A stretch of DNA of 64,000 nt, from the NCBI RefSeq assembly GCF_014692505.1, contig NZ_JACNYK010000002.1:1240001-1304000 (forward strand), read 5' to 3'. Below are positions 52,283 through 63,500 of this stretch, in pieces. How positions within the stretch are numbered: position 1 is the stretch's first letter; each line of letters begins with the position of its first letter. Below the pieces are notes generated by a model, which was not told the origin of the DNA, did no database searches, and worked only from the letters and a program-made list of their open reading frames with translations. The position numbers were made by a program, and so were the translations under genes. The DNA comes from Sphingobacterium arenae (GTDB lineage Bacteria; Bacteroidota; Bacteroidia; Sphingobacteriales; Sphingobacteriaceae).

Positions 52283-54934
52283 CTAAAAACTGTAAGTCAG
52301 TCCTGCATTCCACGTGGTACCTAGACCATAAAAATACCCAAATCCGTCTTTTCTGGAGAAATATTCTTCATCAAGAAGATTTTTGACATTCCCCCTGAAC
52401 TTAACATGTTGACCATTTTTTAAGTTAAAGGTATAGCTTAACCCGAAATCTACAATACTATAATTATCTAGTTTTTCCGATTGATACACTTCATTCTCCA
52501 ATGCCGATTCAATAACATCTTCTATGTCCACGTTACCATAAAGTCTAGCATAATGATTGAAGTCTGCATCGATAGAAAAATGAGGCAATATATAATACTT
52601 TGCTCCTAAACCAACGGCTGTTTGCGCTGCGTTACCCACACGAACACCGGTCAAGTCTTGTCCGTCTTCATCTTCAAAAATAATATTAAAGGAGTCATTA
52701 TCACGTACGCGATAAGGTGATTGTCCATCATATTTCCAGTCTCCAATAGACCCATAACCTCTCAGCGTCAGCGTTGGAAGAATTTTGGCATCAACATCCA
52801 ACTCCAATCCTTTGTGTAATTGACCAACGCCAGTAAACAGATAAGTTACATCATCATATTCTGTTCCGTCTACTTTATAAGAATCAGAAGAATAAGCGGT
52901 GAAACGATTATCCCACTTCGTATAGTATGCATTAAGGTTCAAACGGAAAATTGAATTATCAAATTTATATCCAGCCTCGAGCCCGAAAATTTCTTCATTA
53001 TCTACCGCCGGATCTGCTAGATCTACCGTGTTAGATACAAACATATTATCTAGGAATGGCTGGCGGGAATACTGACCTATGTTTGCAAAAAATGTATGCT
53101 CGTCATTGAAGCTGTAAGCCGCTCCCCCTTTGATGTTGTAACCAAATTTCTTTTCAAAATCAGACTTAGCTTCTCCGACATAATTCCAACGGTCTATCTT
53201 CTGATAAGATTGATTCGATATCGATCCTTGAATAAAAGCTGTAAAGCTGTCACTACTGTACTCTGCTTGTCCGAATAACCCTTGGTAGTTAATCTTTTCG
53301 GAATTATCATATCCTACACGCTCATCAACTTTTGCACTCTTAAACAACGCCGACCACGGATTAGTGGAAAAGGTTTTGGAAACTGCATAGTCAGCTGAAC
53401 GATTAACATTGTAATCCTCCGAACCGGCTCTCCGCCCTTTTGTCCCCAAAAGATTTATAAGCTGTTGAAAATGATCACCTTCATAAAAACGTAAATCCGT
53501 TCCGACATTAAATGACCAATTCTTTTTCGTATCAAAAGTATAGTTTGTCACTAAACCGTACCAAAAATGGTTATTAGCCGAAGCTCTTAAAACTGTTCCG
53601 TTATTTCCATTGGATATACCGCCTGGCAATCCAGCATTTAATTCAGCCAACACATCCCAATTCGTTGTTCCGTTTTCCGCGGAGAAACCATTAGGCGTAT
53701 ATCCAGGACCGTTCCCTAGAAGTCCTGTTCCTCCACCCTTTCCGATCGAGGCATAAATTACGGTAGATAAGGAAGATTTTTCGCTTATTGTCCAGTCCCA
53801 ATTCAAGTTGCTCACCGGTTTGTGATAGTAATTGCGGCGTTGGGAAAGACCATCGCCTTGATACCACCCGTAATTTGAATTCCCTTTCTCTCCGGTAATA
53901 TCGAACCCAGGCGTACCAAGAACTCCGTTATCTCGGTAAAAAGATTCCAACGGTTTCGAATAGTTTTGATCATGCCATTGCGGCGAGCCCAAAACCATGA
54001 AGTTAAAATTATGATTGTCATTTGGTTTAAAACCAACAGAAACAAAATAGTTCTGCCCCGCACCGGCTGTACCGATCGCATATTTGCGATCACCTCTCCA
54101 GCCATCAAGCATAAATGATACGCCCCACTTGCCCTGTAACCCGGTGTTATATCCAATCGTTGCTTTGGCATAACCATCGTTACCGGTTGTCATTCTTACA
54201 TATCCTCCTTTTTGCATCTCTGTAGCTTTTGTTACAATATTCACCGTTCCCCCTACAGAAGAAATGGCCAATTTAGATGAACCTAGCCCCCTTTGAATCT
54301 GGATAAAACTGGCTATATCCGTCATTCCTGCCCAGTTTGACCAGTACATATTTCCGTCTTCCATTCCGTTGATAGGTTGTCCGTTCAAAAGGAAGGCAGT
54401 ATTTGATTGATCAAATCCACGAACATACATTTTAGAATCACCAAAACCACCAGCTTGATCTGCGACATACACCGAGGGTGTATTTTTCATCACCTCGGGA
54501 AATTCGACGTTACCCAAACCTTTTTCTTGAATTTCTAAAGGTGTTATTGTCGACGCCGCAATCGGAGTTTTTCTATCGGCAATGTCAATCACCCCTTTCC
54601 CCACGACAACTACTTCACCCAAATTTTGTGAATTATCTGTATTCAGGATGATAGTTCCCAAATCAGCACCATTTTCGGAAAAGTTTATTTCATATGGAAG
54701 AAAACCGAGAAACCGAATCACGAGGGTACCTGCTTCGACAGGAGAGTTTAACGAGAAAGCACCATTGCCATCGGTAGACGTACCAACTGTTGTCCCTTGA
54801 ATGGTTAAAGAAGCGCCAACAATTGGTTCCTTACCATCTGTAATGACTCCTCTTAATACCGTTTGTGCAGAAACAGCATTACAAAGGAATACCAGCATGA
54901 AAATCACTGATAATCGAGTAGAGATTTTTTTCAT
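52283..54934 (-). CDS. TonB-dependent receptor with carboxypeptidase-like N-terminal domain
   Basis: About 883 residues. A signal peptide ends at 'NAVSA-QTV'. A CarboxypepD_reg-like domain at about 28-110 ('LRGVITDGKEPIVGASLTIQGTTVGTSTDGNGAF') follows, then the plug with 'EVVVVGKGVIDIADRKTPIA' and 'GGFGDSKMYVRGFDQSNTAFLLNGQPI', then the barrel ending 'TTWNAGLTYSF'. There is no STN domain, and no SusD gene is adjacent, so it is a stand-alone importer with an unknown ligand. Confidence 0.93.
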   Translation of the reverse strand: MKKISTRLSVIFMLVFLCNAVSAQTVLRGVITDGKEPIVGASLTIQGTTVGTSTDGNGAFSLNSPVEAGTLVIRFLGFLPYEINFSENGADLGTIILNTDNSQNLGEVVVVGKGVIDIADRKTPIAASTITPLEIQEKGLGNVEFPEVMKNTPSVYVADQAGGFGDSKMYVRGFDQSNTAFLLNGQPINGMEDGNMYWSNWAGMTDIASFIQIQRGLGSSKLAISSVGGTVNIVTKATEMQKGGYVRMTTGNDGYAKATIGYNTGLQGKWGVSFMLDGWRGDRKYAIGTAGAGQNYFVSVGFKPNDNHNFNFMVLGSPQWHDQNYSKPLESFYRDNGVLGTPGFDITGEKGNSNYGWYQGDGLSQRRNYYHKPVSNLNWDWTISEKSSLSTVIYASIGKGGGTGLLGNGPGYTPNGFSAENGTTNWDVLAELNAGLPGGISNGNNGTVLRASANNHFWYGLVTNYTFDTKKNWSFNVGTDLRFYEGDHFQQLINLLGTKGRRAGSEDYNVNRSADYAVSKTFSTNPWSALFKSAKVDERVGYDNSEKINYQGLFGQAEYSSDSFTAFIQGSISNQSYQKIDRWNYVGEAKSDFEKKFGYNIKGGAAYSFNDEHTFFANIGQYSRQPFLDNMFVSNTVDLADPAVDNEEIFGLEAGYKFDNSIFRLNLNAYYTKWDNRFTAYSSDSYKVDGTEYDDVTYLFTGVGQLHKGLELDVDAKILPTLTLRGYGSIGDWKYDGQSPYRVRDNDSFNIIFEDEDGQDLTGVRVGNAAQTAVGLGAKYYILPHFSIDADFNHYARLYGNVDIEDVIESALENEVYQSEKLDNYSIVDFGLSYTFNLKNGQHVKFRGNVKNLLDEEYFSRKDGFGYFYGLGTTWNAGLTYSF

Positions 54935-54976
54935 AATCAACTTTTAGTTTGTTGCTTGTTTTAAAAATTAACAGTG

Positions 54977-54984
54977 CAAAGTTA
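54977..54984 (-). promoter_or_regulatory. Candidate -7 element of the TonB receptor gene
   Basis: The minus strand reads TAACTTTG, matching TAnnTTTG, about 43 bp before the start codon. A clear -33 was not found. Confidence 0.45.
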
Positions 54985-55190
54985 TATATATAAAAGGATC
55001 ACTTTCAGCACTTAACACAAACTTAATGCGGAATATATGAAATACACCTACCAATTATTCGTTTAACAATAAAATAACATAAATTATATTCTGATTCAAC
55101 ATCTCATCAAGCCGGGCAATGTAACATTTGGAGAAAACGTTAACCAGCACCGGCGGGCTGATTTATTGCGGTGCAATCTATTAAAGAAAT

Positions 55191-56852
55191 CTATCGCTCG
55201 ATAAGCTCTTTTGCATGCTGCAAAGCAGAAACTCCGGGATTGGCCCCGCTGAGCATTTGCGCGACTTCCAGAACGCGGTCTTGTTTAGCCAGCAGCGTAA
55301 TATCGGTTTTGGTTTTATTTCCCTCGTCTTCCTTAAACACCTTGAAGTGGGCTTGGCCTTTTGACGCTATCTGAGGCAAGTGCGTAATAGCAAGTACTTG
55401 CATATTTCCAGCCAAACGTTCCATAATTTCCCCTACTTTTAACGCCACTTCACCAGAAATACCGGTATCTATCTCATCAAATATAATGGTCGGCAATGCA
55501 GACGTTTGGGCCACGAGCGATTTGACCGCGAGCATGACTCGGGAGAGTTCCCCTCCGGATGCGACACGGTGTATAGATTGCAGCGGTTGCCCTTTATTCG
55601 CCGAAAAAAGAAATCGGACATCATCCGCACCGGTTGTTTTATATTTATCAATCTCTAATAAAGAAAGTTCTATTTTTAGCTGGGCATTCGGCATCCCCAC
55701 CTCTGCTAATACCGCTTGTACATAGTGCTCTACCTGTTTGATCGCCTGTTGCCGGGCATCATGTAAGCGTTTCCCTGCCTGTTCTAGCGCATGCAAACAT
55801 TTGGCTACTTCCTGCTCTAAAGCCACCAATTGTTCACCTTGATTAGCCACCACCAAAATCTTTTGCTCCAGCTCATCTCGCAGCATGAGAAGTTCCGAAA
55901 GAGAATCTACCCGATGCTTTTTTTGCAGATTATACAATAGACTCAGTCGTTCATTGACCTCTACTAACCGGCCTTCATCCATAAACACGTCCTGTTCCTT
56001 AGCACTGACCTCGTCCGCGATATCTTTCACTTCAATCAACGCGCTTTGCAAGCGTTCCGCCAATTCCTCTGCCGATGGCATAAAACGCTGTATAGATTGG
56101 AGTTGTTGTAACGATTCTTTTAAAGAAAACGTAGCCGATTGCTCGCTCTCACGCAACAATAGATTTGCACGCATCAGTGCCCTTTTTATCTCCTCAGCAT
56201 TCTCCAACTGGCTGAGTTCGGCTTCGAGCTTTTCCTGCTCGCCTTCCGCTAAATGCGCTTGATCCAATTCATCAAACTGAAACTGGTTAAAGTCCAGTTC
56301 CGCATTCGCCACTGCAATATCTTCACGTAAACGGTTTAACGAATCTTCCTGTAGCTTGTATTGTGCTAGATTTTGCTTATAATCGTGTAGAATTGTCTGA
56401 TTCTTTGCTACGTTATCCAATATCATCAATTGAAAACGTTCGGTGTTCAATTGCAACGTAGCATGCTGTGAATGGATATCTATCAACTGTTCGCCTAACA
56501 ACCTCAGGACATGGAGGGTGACGGGAGAGTCGTTCACAAACGCGCGTGACTTCCCGTCAACCGCTATCTCCCGACGAATAATGGTTTCATCGTCGTATTC
56601 TAAATCATTTTCTTGAAAAAAGTCTTGCAGGCTATAGGTATTTATCTTAAAAAATCCTTCTATAACACATTTTTGGTCTTCCCGAAAAAAATGCTTCCCC
56701 TCTACACGATTCCCTAATATAAGGCCTAACGCCCCCATCATAATGGATTTTCCCGCTCCAGTTTCTCCGGTAATTATATTAAGTCCGGCATTAAATTGAA
56801 TATCCAAATTTTCAATTAACGCATAATTCTTAATAAAAAGTCTATTCAGCAT
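55191..56852 (-). CDS. recN: DNA repair protein RecN
   Basis: A 553-residue SMC-like ATPase for double-strand break repair. Walker A 'GETGAGKS' is at 29-36, followed by a long central coiled-coil region (about 150-370). The signature 'SGGELSRVMLAVKSL' and Walker B 'TIIFDEIDTGISGEVA' are near the C-terminus. Length is normal. It has its own consensus promoter. Confidence 0.96.
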   Translation of the reverse strand: MLNRLFIKNYALIENLDIQFNAGLNIITGETGAGKSIMMGALGLILGNRVEGKHFFREDQKCVIEGFFKINTYSLQDFFQENDLEYDDETIIRREIAVDGKSRAFVNDSPVTLHVLRLLGEQLIDIHSQHATLQLNTERFQLMILDNVAKNQTILHDYKQNLAQYKLQEDSLNRLREDIAVANAELDFNQFQFDELDQAHLAEGEQEKLEAELSQLENAEEIKRALMRANLLLRESEQSATFSLKESLQQLQSIQRFMPSAEELAERLQSALIEVKDIADEVSAKEQDVFMDEGRLVEVNERLSLLYNLQKKHRVDSLSELLMLRDELEQKILVVANQGEQLVALEQEVAKCLHALEQAGKRLHDARQQAIKQVEHYVQAVLAEVGMPNAQLKIELSLLEIDKYKTTGADDVRFLFSANKGQPLQSIHRVASGGELSRVMLAVKSLVAQTSALPTIIFDEIDTGISGEVALKVGEIMERLAGNMQVLAITHLPQIASKGQAHFKVFKEDEGNKTKTDITLLAKQDRVLEVAQMLSGANPGVSALQHAKELIER

Positions 56853-56871
56853 GGCTTCTCGTTCGTGCTAT

Positions 56872-56903
56872 CAAATGTAAGACCAAATATTCTTTTATCC
56901 AAA
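56872..56903 (-). promoter_or_regulatory. Consensus promoter of recN
   Basis: Read on the minus strand: TTTG (56900-56903), a 20-bp spacer and TACATTTG (56872-56879). This is an exact Bacteroidota -33/-7 pair, 20 bp before the recN ATG. Confidence 0.75.
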
Positions 56904-57038
56904 TACGCAGGCCGTCCATCCATCTTGTCAAGGTTCTTCATTAGGTGTAACCAAAGATCAAAGAAATAGCGGAATCCTATGCTTCGTCATTGAATCGCAG
57001 ATATTCGTTTTATCATAAAAAAGCGTATCACCCAAGAA

Positions 57039-59045
57039 CTACCGTTGGTCATCAGAAGGCACGAAAAGAACGGCGTTTGCAGCGACGATTCCGTTTGCAC
57101 CTTTCGTACTGATTTCTACAAAAGCAGATTCACCACCCTGAACAACGACAGCACTTCCCAAAGGCACCCACGTACTGGATGTTTGTCCTTTTATTTCCAC
57201 CTGCGACAAATCCATTTGTTTTTCATTGGAAGTCTTGCCGTCAAAAATGGTATAGGTAAACAGTGGTGAACTTTTAGCGGATTTCGGAAAATAGGTATAC
57301 ACGTTGTAGTTGCCGGCGGGCAACGATGCTGCAGTAAATTTAGCTGTACTTTGTCCATCCTTGCTATTCGCCTCTAGGTAGCTACGTCCGTAACCATCGC
57401 CAGTACCCTGATTCCAATCTCCGGTAAACTGTACTGCATCCACATCGGAACTAGTGATCAGTATATCTGACTGCCGCTTGTCGGCTTTGGGATTCGCGGC
57501 CAATACTTCTTTTATCTCCGAGACATCCACCGATTGCACATCAATGCGCTGGTCGATTGCGACGCAAGCTGCCACCGCAGCAGACTGCCCTAGCACCATG
57601 AATACCGGTTCCATTCGTATCGAACCAAAAGCAATATGGCTAGCCGACAGACAGACGGGCACCAATAGATTCGTAACCTCATTGCGCTTGGGCACGATTG
57701 CACGGTAGGAAATCGGAAATGGAGGAAAACCACCAACTTCCACATTACCTTCGTTCTTCACCATGCCATTCACCACCAACCGATCGCAGTTGTGTGAATC
57801 CATCGTATAAGCGGCATAACCCACTTCATCGGTTACCACTTCGTTACCTTGGCAATGATGCTGCGTCATCACCAGCTCCCCGACCATCCGTCGAGCTTCG
57901 CGGATATAGAGCTGCGGACTCCAGTGGCCATCGTTTACATATTCATCTTTGGGATAACCCCATTTTTGCATTTCTGCGCGGATAAATGCGGGAACTGACG
58001 GATCATTGCCCACAAAATAAAGCAACCCTTTGGTATAGTCTTCATGGGCTTTGATAATTTCCTGCCTATGTGTGTAATTCGCTTCGGGGTAGTCCCAATT
58101 CATGCCAATCATATCAGTCGAAAAACCATTGCGGTTGTTGATATCGGTTTTTCCGTTTGGCATCGGACTCCAGATGAATACGTCATTCAATCCTTTCCAG
58201 GGTTGGATTTCCTTCTGTCTCTTCAACAGCTCATACCGGGAAGGATCGTAGTTATCCGGTTCGGTAATTGGAATACGGTTTTCGGGCTCGTTAGTGAGCG
58301 TGATACGGTAGTTGTAGGCCTGTACTTTTTTATCGCCTGTACCATCGGCAAGCAGCTCGCCATTGCGGATTCCCCATAACAGCCCGCTGCTGGAGTCACC
58401 GCGCTTTACATACGGGTCTATCCCATTCGGAAACTGGTGCCCATCCATTAATTGTACTCCATTTAGTGTTTCGTCGTACACCCTGTTGTCTTCCCGGCCC
58501 ACATGGTACGATACACCCGCTGCGGCAAACAGGTCTCCCTCATACGTACAATCCATATAAATTTTCGCTTTTACCGTCAGTGCGGGGTTCTCCGGGTTTT
58601 CAGTCGAACGGAAATGGGCTTGTGTGATGTTGGTACCAACCTTCTCCACATCCAGTAGCAATTGCCCGAATTTCACCTCGGCATCACAATCTTCCATGTA
58701 CTGGTTAAAAATTGCTTCTGCCACTTTCGGTTCAAAAATCCACTGTTCAAACGCGTTATAGTGTTTTCCGATTTTTCGGTAAAAATCCAACGCTAAACCG
58801 CTTACTACATACTTGTTTCCGATATCAGTATGGCCTAGTCCGCCCGAGCTCAACCCACCCAACCTGTGGCCGGGATCAATAAGAATAACAGACTTTCCTG
58901 CCTTAGCTGCTGTATAAGCAGCAACTACACCAGACGAGGTACCACCGTAGATACAGATATCGTATTCCTTTGTTTGGGATTGGACGCCGTATGCCCAACA
59001 AAAAAAAAGCGTAGCGGCAAATAATATTTTGAATTTCATGATCAT
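57039..59045 (-). CDS. Secreted FAD-dependent oxidoreductase with golvesin/xanthan-lyase-like C-terminal domain
   Basis: A 668-residue protein with a signal peptide ending near 'YGVQS-QTK'. The FAD-binding Rossmann start 'YDICIYGGTSSGVVAAYTAAKAGKSVILIDP' has its Gly motif at 34-39, and 'GHRLGGLSSGGLGHTDIGN' follows. These are typical of the FAD_oxidored family often annotated as xanthan lyase-like. The last 130 residues ('FTGDWNQGTGDGYGRSYLEA', 'PAGNYNVYTYFPKS') resemble a golvesin C-terminal-like beta-sandwich that may bind polysaccharide. It is the last gene of the second SusCD operon, so it probably oxidises a glycan-derived substrate in the periplasm. Confidence 0.87.
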   Translation of the reverse strand: MIMKFKILFAATLFFCWAYGVQSQTKEYDICIYGGTSSGVVAAYTAAKAGKSVILIDPGHRLGGLSSGGLGHTDIGNKYVVSGLALDFYRKIGKHYNAFEQWIFEPKVAEAIFNQYMEDCDAEVKFGQLLLDVEKVGTNITQAHFRSTENPENPALTVKAKIYMDCTYEGDLFAAAGVSYHVGREDNRVYDETLNGVQLMDGHQFPNGIDPYVKRGDSSSGLLWGIRNGELLADGTGDKKVQAYNYRITLTNEPENRIPITEPDNYDPSRYELLKRQKEIQPWKGLNDVFIWSPMPNGKTDINNRNGFSTDMIGMNWDYPEANYTHRQEIIKAHEDYTKGLLYFVGNDPSVPAFIRAEMQKWGYPKDEYVNDGHWSPQLYIREARRMVGELVMTQHHCQGNEVVTDEVGYAAYTMDSHNCDRLVVNGMVKNEGNVEVGGFPPFPISYRAIVPKRNEVTNLLVPVCLSASHIAFGSIRMEPVFMVLGQSAAVAACVAIDQRIDVQSVDVSEIKEVLAANPKADKRQSDILITSSDVDAVQFTGDWNQGTGDGYGRSYLEANSKDGQSTAKFTAASLPAGNYNVYTYFPKSAKSSPLFTYTIFDGKTSNEKQMDLSQVEIKGQTSSTWVPLGSAVVVQGGESAFVEISTKGANGIVAANAVLFVPSDDQR

Positions 59046-59092
59046 CTATCAATTATGAATTAAAAAAAAAGAACGAGTTATACGTGCAATAT

Positions 59093-60553
59093 TTAATAGC
59101 CGGGATTTTGGTTTTCTTGACCGATCGCCGGATTATTGTTAATTTCATTTTCCGGGATGGGATAGAGCATCCGCTCGTCAATCAACGTTTTGCCAATTGC
59201 AGCAAATGCTTCTTTAGCTTCCCCTGTGCGTTTCAAATCCCACCAACGGCGGCGCTCGATCAAGAATTCATACGCCCGCTCCCGCATGATTGCGTCAATG
59301 AAAGCTTCCTCACCCATACCGGACGGATAATCCACCGGCGAAACCACGTTGGAATTGTATCCGTAAGCTCTACGTTTAATCATATTCAACCGTTCCAATG
59401 CCAATGTGGAAGGGCCGCCATCAGCGCGGCAGCTGGCCTCGGCATAGAACAGCAACGCTTCGGCATAGCGATAAATCGGCACGCTGTAGGTTCGGAGTCC
59501 ACTGTTATCCGTAATGAATTTTTTAAATAGTACAGGAGTCGTTGCAGGAAGGGGCACCCAATCACCACTTGTATTTTGGATTTCCGTATACAAGTTGAAG
59601 GGTTTGCGTAAGTCGTCGTCATCCCACTCCTCGCCGATCATGGAATTCATATTAGGTATCCAAGCAAAATAACCCGTACTACTGTAGTTGTACGGCAAAT
59701 TATTTCCCATGTGCAAAAAGTTGGTGATTTCTGATTGTGAAATATCCGAATGATGCACGGACATAATGTCCTCCGAACTCGTGTTCGCTGCAAAAATATG
59801 GTAGAAATCATCCGGTTTCTGCACAGATACTAACGTATACTGTCCATTCGTAATGACGTCCTCTGCTTTGACTGCCGCAGCCTCCCAGTCACCAATAGTC
59901 AGGTATACGTGTGCCAACAACATCTTTGCCGCCGATTGTGAGGCCTGGCCAGTCTCCTGACCGACGTTTGGAAGCAGACCTATTTCTGCAGCCTCCGCGT
60001 CGGCAATGATCAGATCGTACACTTCATTTTCCGGCATTCTTGGTGATTCCAAACCCGATAAATCTGTGCTTTCTGATGTTTTGATCGGAACAGCCCCCCA
60101 CCCCCTTACTAGCTCGAAATAGGCGAGTGCGCGAAGAAAATGGGCTTCTGCTAAAATTCGGGTACGTGCAGTCTCACTGATGTCGGTAATCGATGGCACA
60201 TTAGCTAAAACCGCGTTAGCACGATTGATGCTTTGGTATAGCCTGAACCAATGGTTTGCTGTACGCCCGATATTCTGCTGGTCCAGCAATTGATCCATAT
60301 TTGAAATGGGAGCTTGTGATCCACGGCCCAGTACCAGATCGCTATGGAGTTCCGATAAGATGAAATTATCGATACCATAAAACTCTTTCCCTACAGCACT
60401 ATATGCACCATTCAATGCGCCTTGCGCATCTGCTTCATTGCGGTAATAGTTGTTCCGCGACACGAAATCCATCGGCACCTCATTCAGCATGTCTTGGCAG
60501 GCGGTCAACAACACCCCGATCCCTACAATCACTGATAAATTTATCTTTTTCAT
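59093..60553 (-). CDS. SusD/RagB-family nutrient-binding lipoprotein (second locus)
   Basis: A 486-residue lipoprotein (lipobox 'VLLTAC') with the SusD opening 'LNEVPMDFVSRNNYYRNEADAQGALNGAY'. The TPR core has 'AHFLRALAYFELVRGWGAVPI'. The C-terminal 'IMRERAYEFLIERRRWWDLKRTGE' and 'MLYPIPENEINNNPAIGQENQNPGY' are hallmark endings. It lies 18 bp after susC. Confidence 0.95.
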   Translation of the reverse strand: MKKINLSVIVGIGVLLTACQDMLNEVPMDFVSRNNYYRNEADAQGALNGAYSAVGKEFYGIDNFILSELHSDLVLGRGSQAPISNMDQLLDQQNIGRTANHWFRLYQSINRANAVLANVPSITDISETARTRILAEAHFLRALAYFELVRGWGAVPIKTSESTDLSGLESPRMPENEVYDLIIADAEAAEIGLLPNVGQETGQASQSAAKMLLAHVYLTIGDWEAAAVKAEDVITNGQYTLVSVQKPDDFYHIFAANTSSEDIMSVHHSDISQSEITNFLHMGNNLPYNYSSTGYFAWIPNMNSMIGEEWDDDDLRKPFNLYTEIQNTSGDWVPLPATTPVLFKKFITDNSGLRTYSVPIYRYAEALLFYAEASCRADGGPSTLALERLNMIKRRAYGYNSNVVSPVDYPSGMGEEAFIDAIMRERAYEFLIERRRWWDLKRTGEAKEAFAAIGKTLIDERMLYPIPENEINNNPAIGQENQNPGY

Positions 60554-60571
60554 CTATTTTAATTTTTTCAA

Positions 60572-63500
60572 TTAGAACGTTAACCTAAATCCTAATACAT
60601 AGTTTTTCGCGTTTGGGTAGCTGCTTTGATCATGCCCCATCCGCAACCGATTTTCAATATTCTGCGAGTCCTCGCCTCGGGTATTGACCTCCGGATCTAA
60701 GCCTGTATACTTTGTAAAAGTAAGCAGGTTTGTCCCCGACACGTAGATCCGCAATGCAGTACACCACGCCATGCCCCAGTTCGATACGGGTAAATCATAC
60801 CCTAAGTTAACGGACTTCAACCGGAGGTAACTACCGTTTTCTATAAACCGATCCGAAATATCAAAATTAGACGCCGAACTGATTCTTGGATACTTGGCAT
60901 TCGGATCCGGATTCTCCACCGTCCAATAGTTGCCCATCAGATCCTGAAATTGATTACTTCCGCGTTGAAAGGAATTCAAATGCGTCCCGTTTGTCGCGTT
61001 GAATATCTGATTACCCTGTACCCCTTCGAGAAAAACAGTAAGGTTCACCCCTTTGTAGGACACGGTGGAGTTCAAACTATAGATCAGATCCGGCGTGGGG
61101 TTACCAAGGATTACACGATCCTGCGCATTCACTACACCATCCCCGTTGACATCCTTATACTTGATATACCCGTTCTCGTTCAATCCGTCCTCTAAGTAAC
61201 CAAAAAGGCTTCCTAGCGGTTCACCTTCACGTGCGATGTTCGTACTGGACCACACAGCAGCTAAACCAGCACTGTAAATGTCGCTGCCCCCAGCCAAGGT
61301 AACCACTTCATTCCGATTAGACGACAACATCGCCCCGAGATTCCATTTCCATTCGCCTGTCAACAGATCGGCGTTGACGCCAACTTCTACCCCTTGGTTA
61401 CTGATTTCGCCAACATTTTGGAAAATGGAACCAAAACCTACGGAAGGCGGCAAGGGTACGGATGCGAGCAGATCGGTCGTGTACTTCCAGTAATAATCCG
61501 CGGTTACAGTCAACCGATTATCCCAAATCGTGAAGTCGAATCCGATATCGGTCTGCTTGGTGGTTTCCCATTTCAAATCCTGATTTGAAATCCCTGAAGG
61601 GCTGTACCCGATCACTACTTCATTATTCCCATAGACGGTACGCATTATCCCCATCCGGTCGAGCGACTGGTATGGATCCAAAGCGGTGTTGCCCGTTACA
61701 CCATAGCTTGCGCGGACTTTCAAATCATTGATGAAACTGATATCCCGCATAAAAGGCTCTTCGGATAGTCGCCAGGCAAAGGCACCAGAGGGAAACATCG
61801 CCCACTTATTGTTCGCTCCGAAGCGGGAGGAACCATCGGCTCGAATACTTGCCGTAAACAGGTACTTATCTGCCAATGTATAATTGACTCTACCCAAATA
61901 GGAAGCCAAGGCCCACTCGGAGACGCCCGAAGTTGGCGGATTAACCGTTTCCATGGCCGAAAGGTCAAAATTTCGGGTGGTATTGCCCGGCAGCCCTGTT
62001 CCAGAGACCATAAAATTCCGATGGTAGTCCGTTTGATAGGTAAATCCGCCCAATAACGTTAGCTGATGTATATCATTAAAGGCTTTGGAATACGTCAGGG
62101 TATTTTCATTCAGAAACGAATTCCGGTAATAGGTTTGCTGGCGAGCATAGCCCCGGTCTACCTCGAAAATAATGGGGCGGAACTGATCATCTAACGTGTA
62201 GGCGTATTCCAAACCAAGAAGCGTTCTGAATGTTAGATTTTCGCTAAGTTTTACATCCAGACTTGCGTTGCCGAGACCGGTATTGCCGAGTGACTTTGTC
62301 TGGTCCTGTGCAAAAATCATGGGGTTTTGCATATCCGAAGAGCCAAAGCTATAAACCCGTTCGATCTGGGTAGGAAGCCCGCCCTCGTCATATATAGACA
62401 ATGTCGGCGGTGCTGATGCAGCCGCAGATAATATCGATCCACCGCCCCGAAAGCCATTGTTTACCGGCACAGCCAACTGTTGCCTTCTGGAAAGGTTTAG
62501 ATTCACATTCAACCGCAACCAGTCTTTCACATCGTGCCCAAGATTTAACCGCACCGAACCTCGTTTCACCCCGGTATTGATCAAAATACCTTCTTGATCG
62601 TAATAGTTTCCGGATAGGGAGTATTGCGTCTTTTCCGATGCGCCTGAAAACGTGAGGGTATGGTCTTGGATGTGCGCCGTGCGCAACACGGCATCCTGCC
62701 AATCGGTTCCCGGATCCTGCACTTCATCCAGATCGAAATAGGGTTCCTGCCCCCCATTTCTCAACCACTCGTTGGCGATGATGGAATAGTCGCGGGCGTT
62801 CAAGAGGTCATATTTTTTGGTGGCCTCCTGTAAACCGTAGAAACTGTTCAGCTCGACACGGCTAGGCGTTCCTTTTTTTCCTTTTTTTGAAGTGATGATC
62901 ACTACACCATTGGCCCCGCGAGCCCCATAGATCGCAGTGGCGGAAGCATCTTTCAAAATATCGATGGATTCGAGATCCGCCGGATTGAGGAAATTCAAGT
63001 CGCCGGTCAGTGGGAATCCATCCACAACGTACAAGGGTTGATTGTCGCCAATCATCGAATTTCCTCCCCTGACACGAACTTCTATTCGTCCGCCCGGTTG
63101 TCCCGAGTTCTGTGTTACCTGCACACCTGCGGCACGTCCTTTTAATGCTTGCTCCATGTTATAAACCGGTACGGCCTGCAAGTCTTCTGATTTGATTTGC
63201 GCTACCGATCCCGTGAGGTCGGACTTGCGAATGGTACCATATCCCACGACAACCACTTCGTCCAAATTGCTCACGGTCGCTTGCATCGTCACGTCGAGAC
63301 GACGGGTTATTTCATTAAAACTGTGATGCTCCTGAAGTTTATACCCCAGCATACTGAACACCAAAGTCCCTTGGACTGGAACAGCAATAGCGTACTCTCC
63401 TCGTTCGTCTGTGGTAACAGCGATAGATGTACCCTTCACGGTTACCGATACACCTATCAAGGGCCTACCTTGATCATCCACGACCTTACCCGATATCATT

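Noticed and set aside
55141..55180. CACCGGC/GCGGTG inverted repeat downstream of recN considered as terminator
   Set aside because: Short imperfect stem and no T run on either strand.
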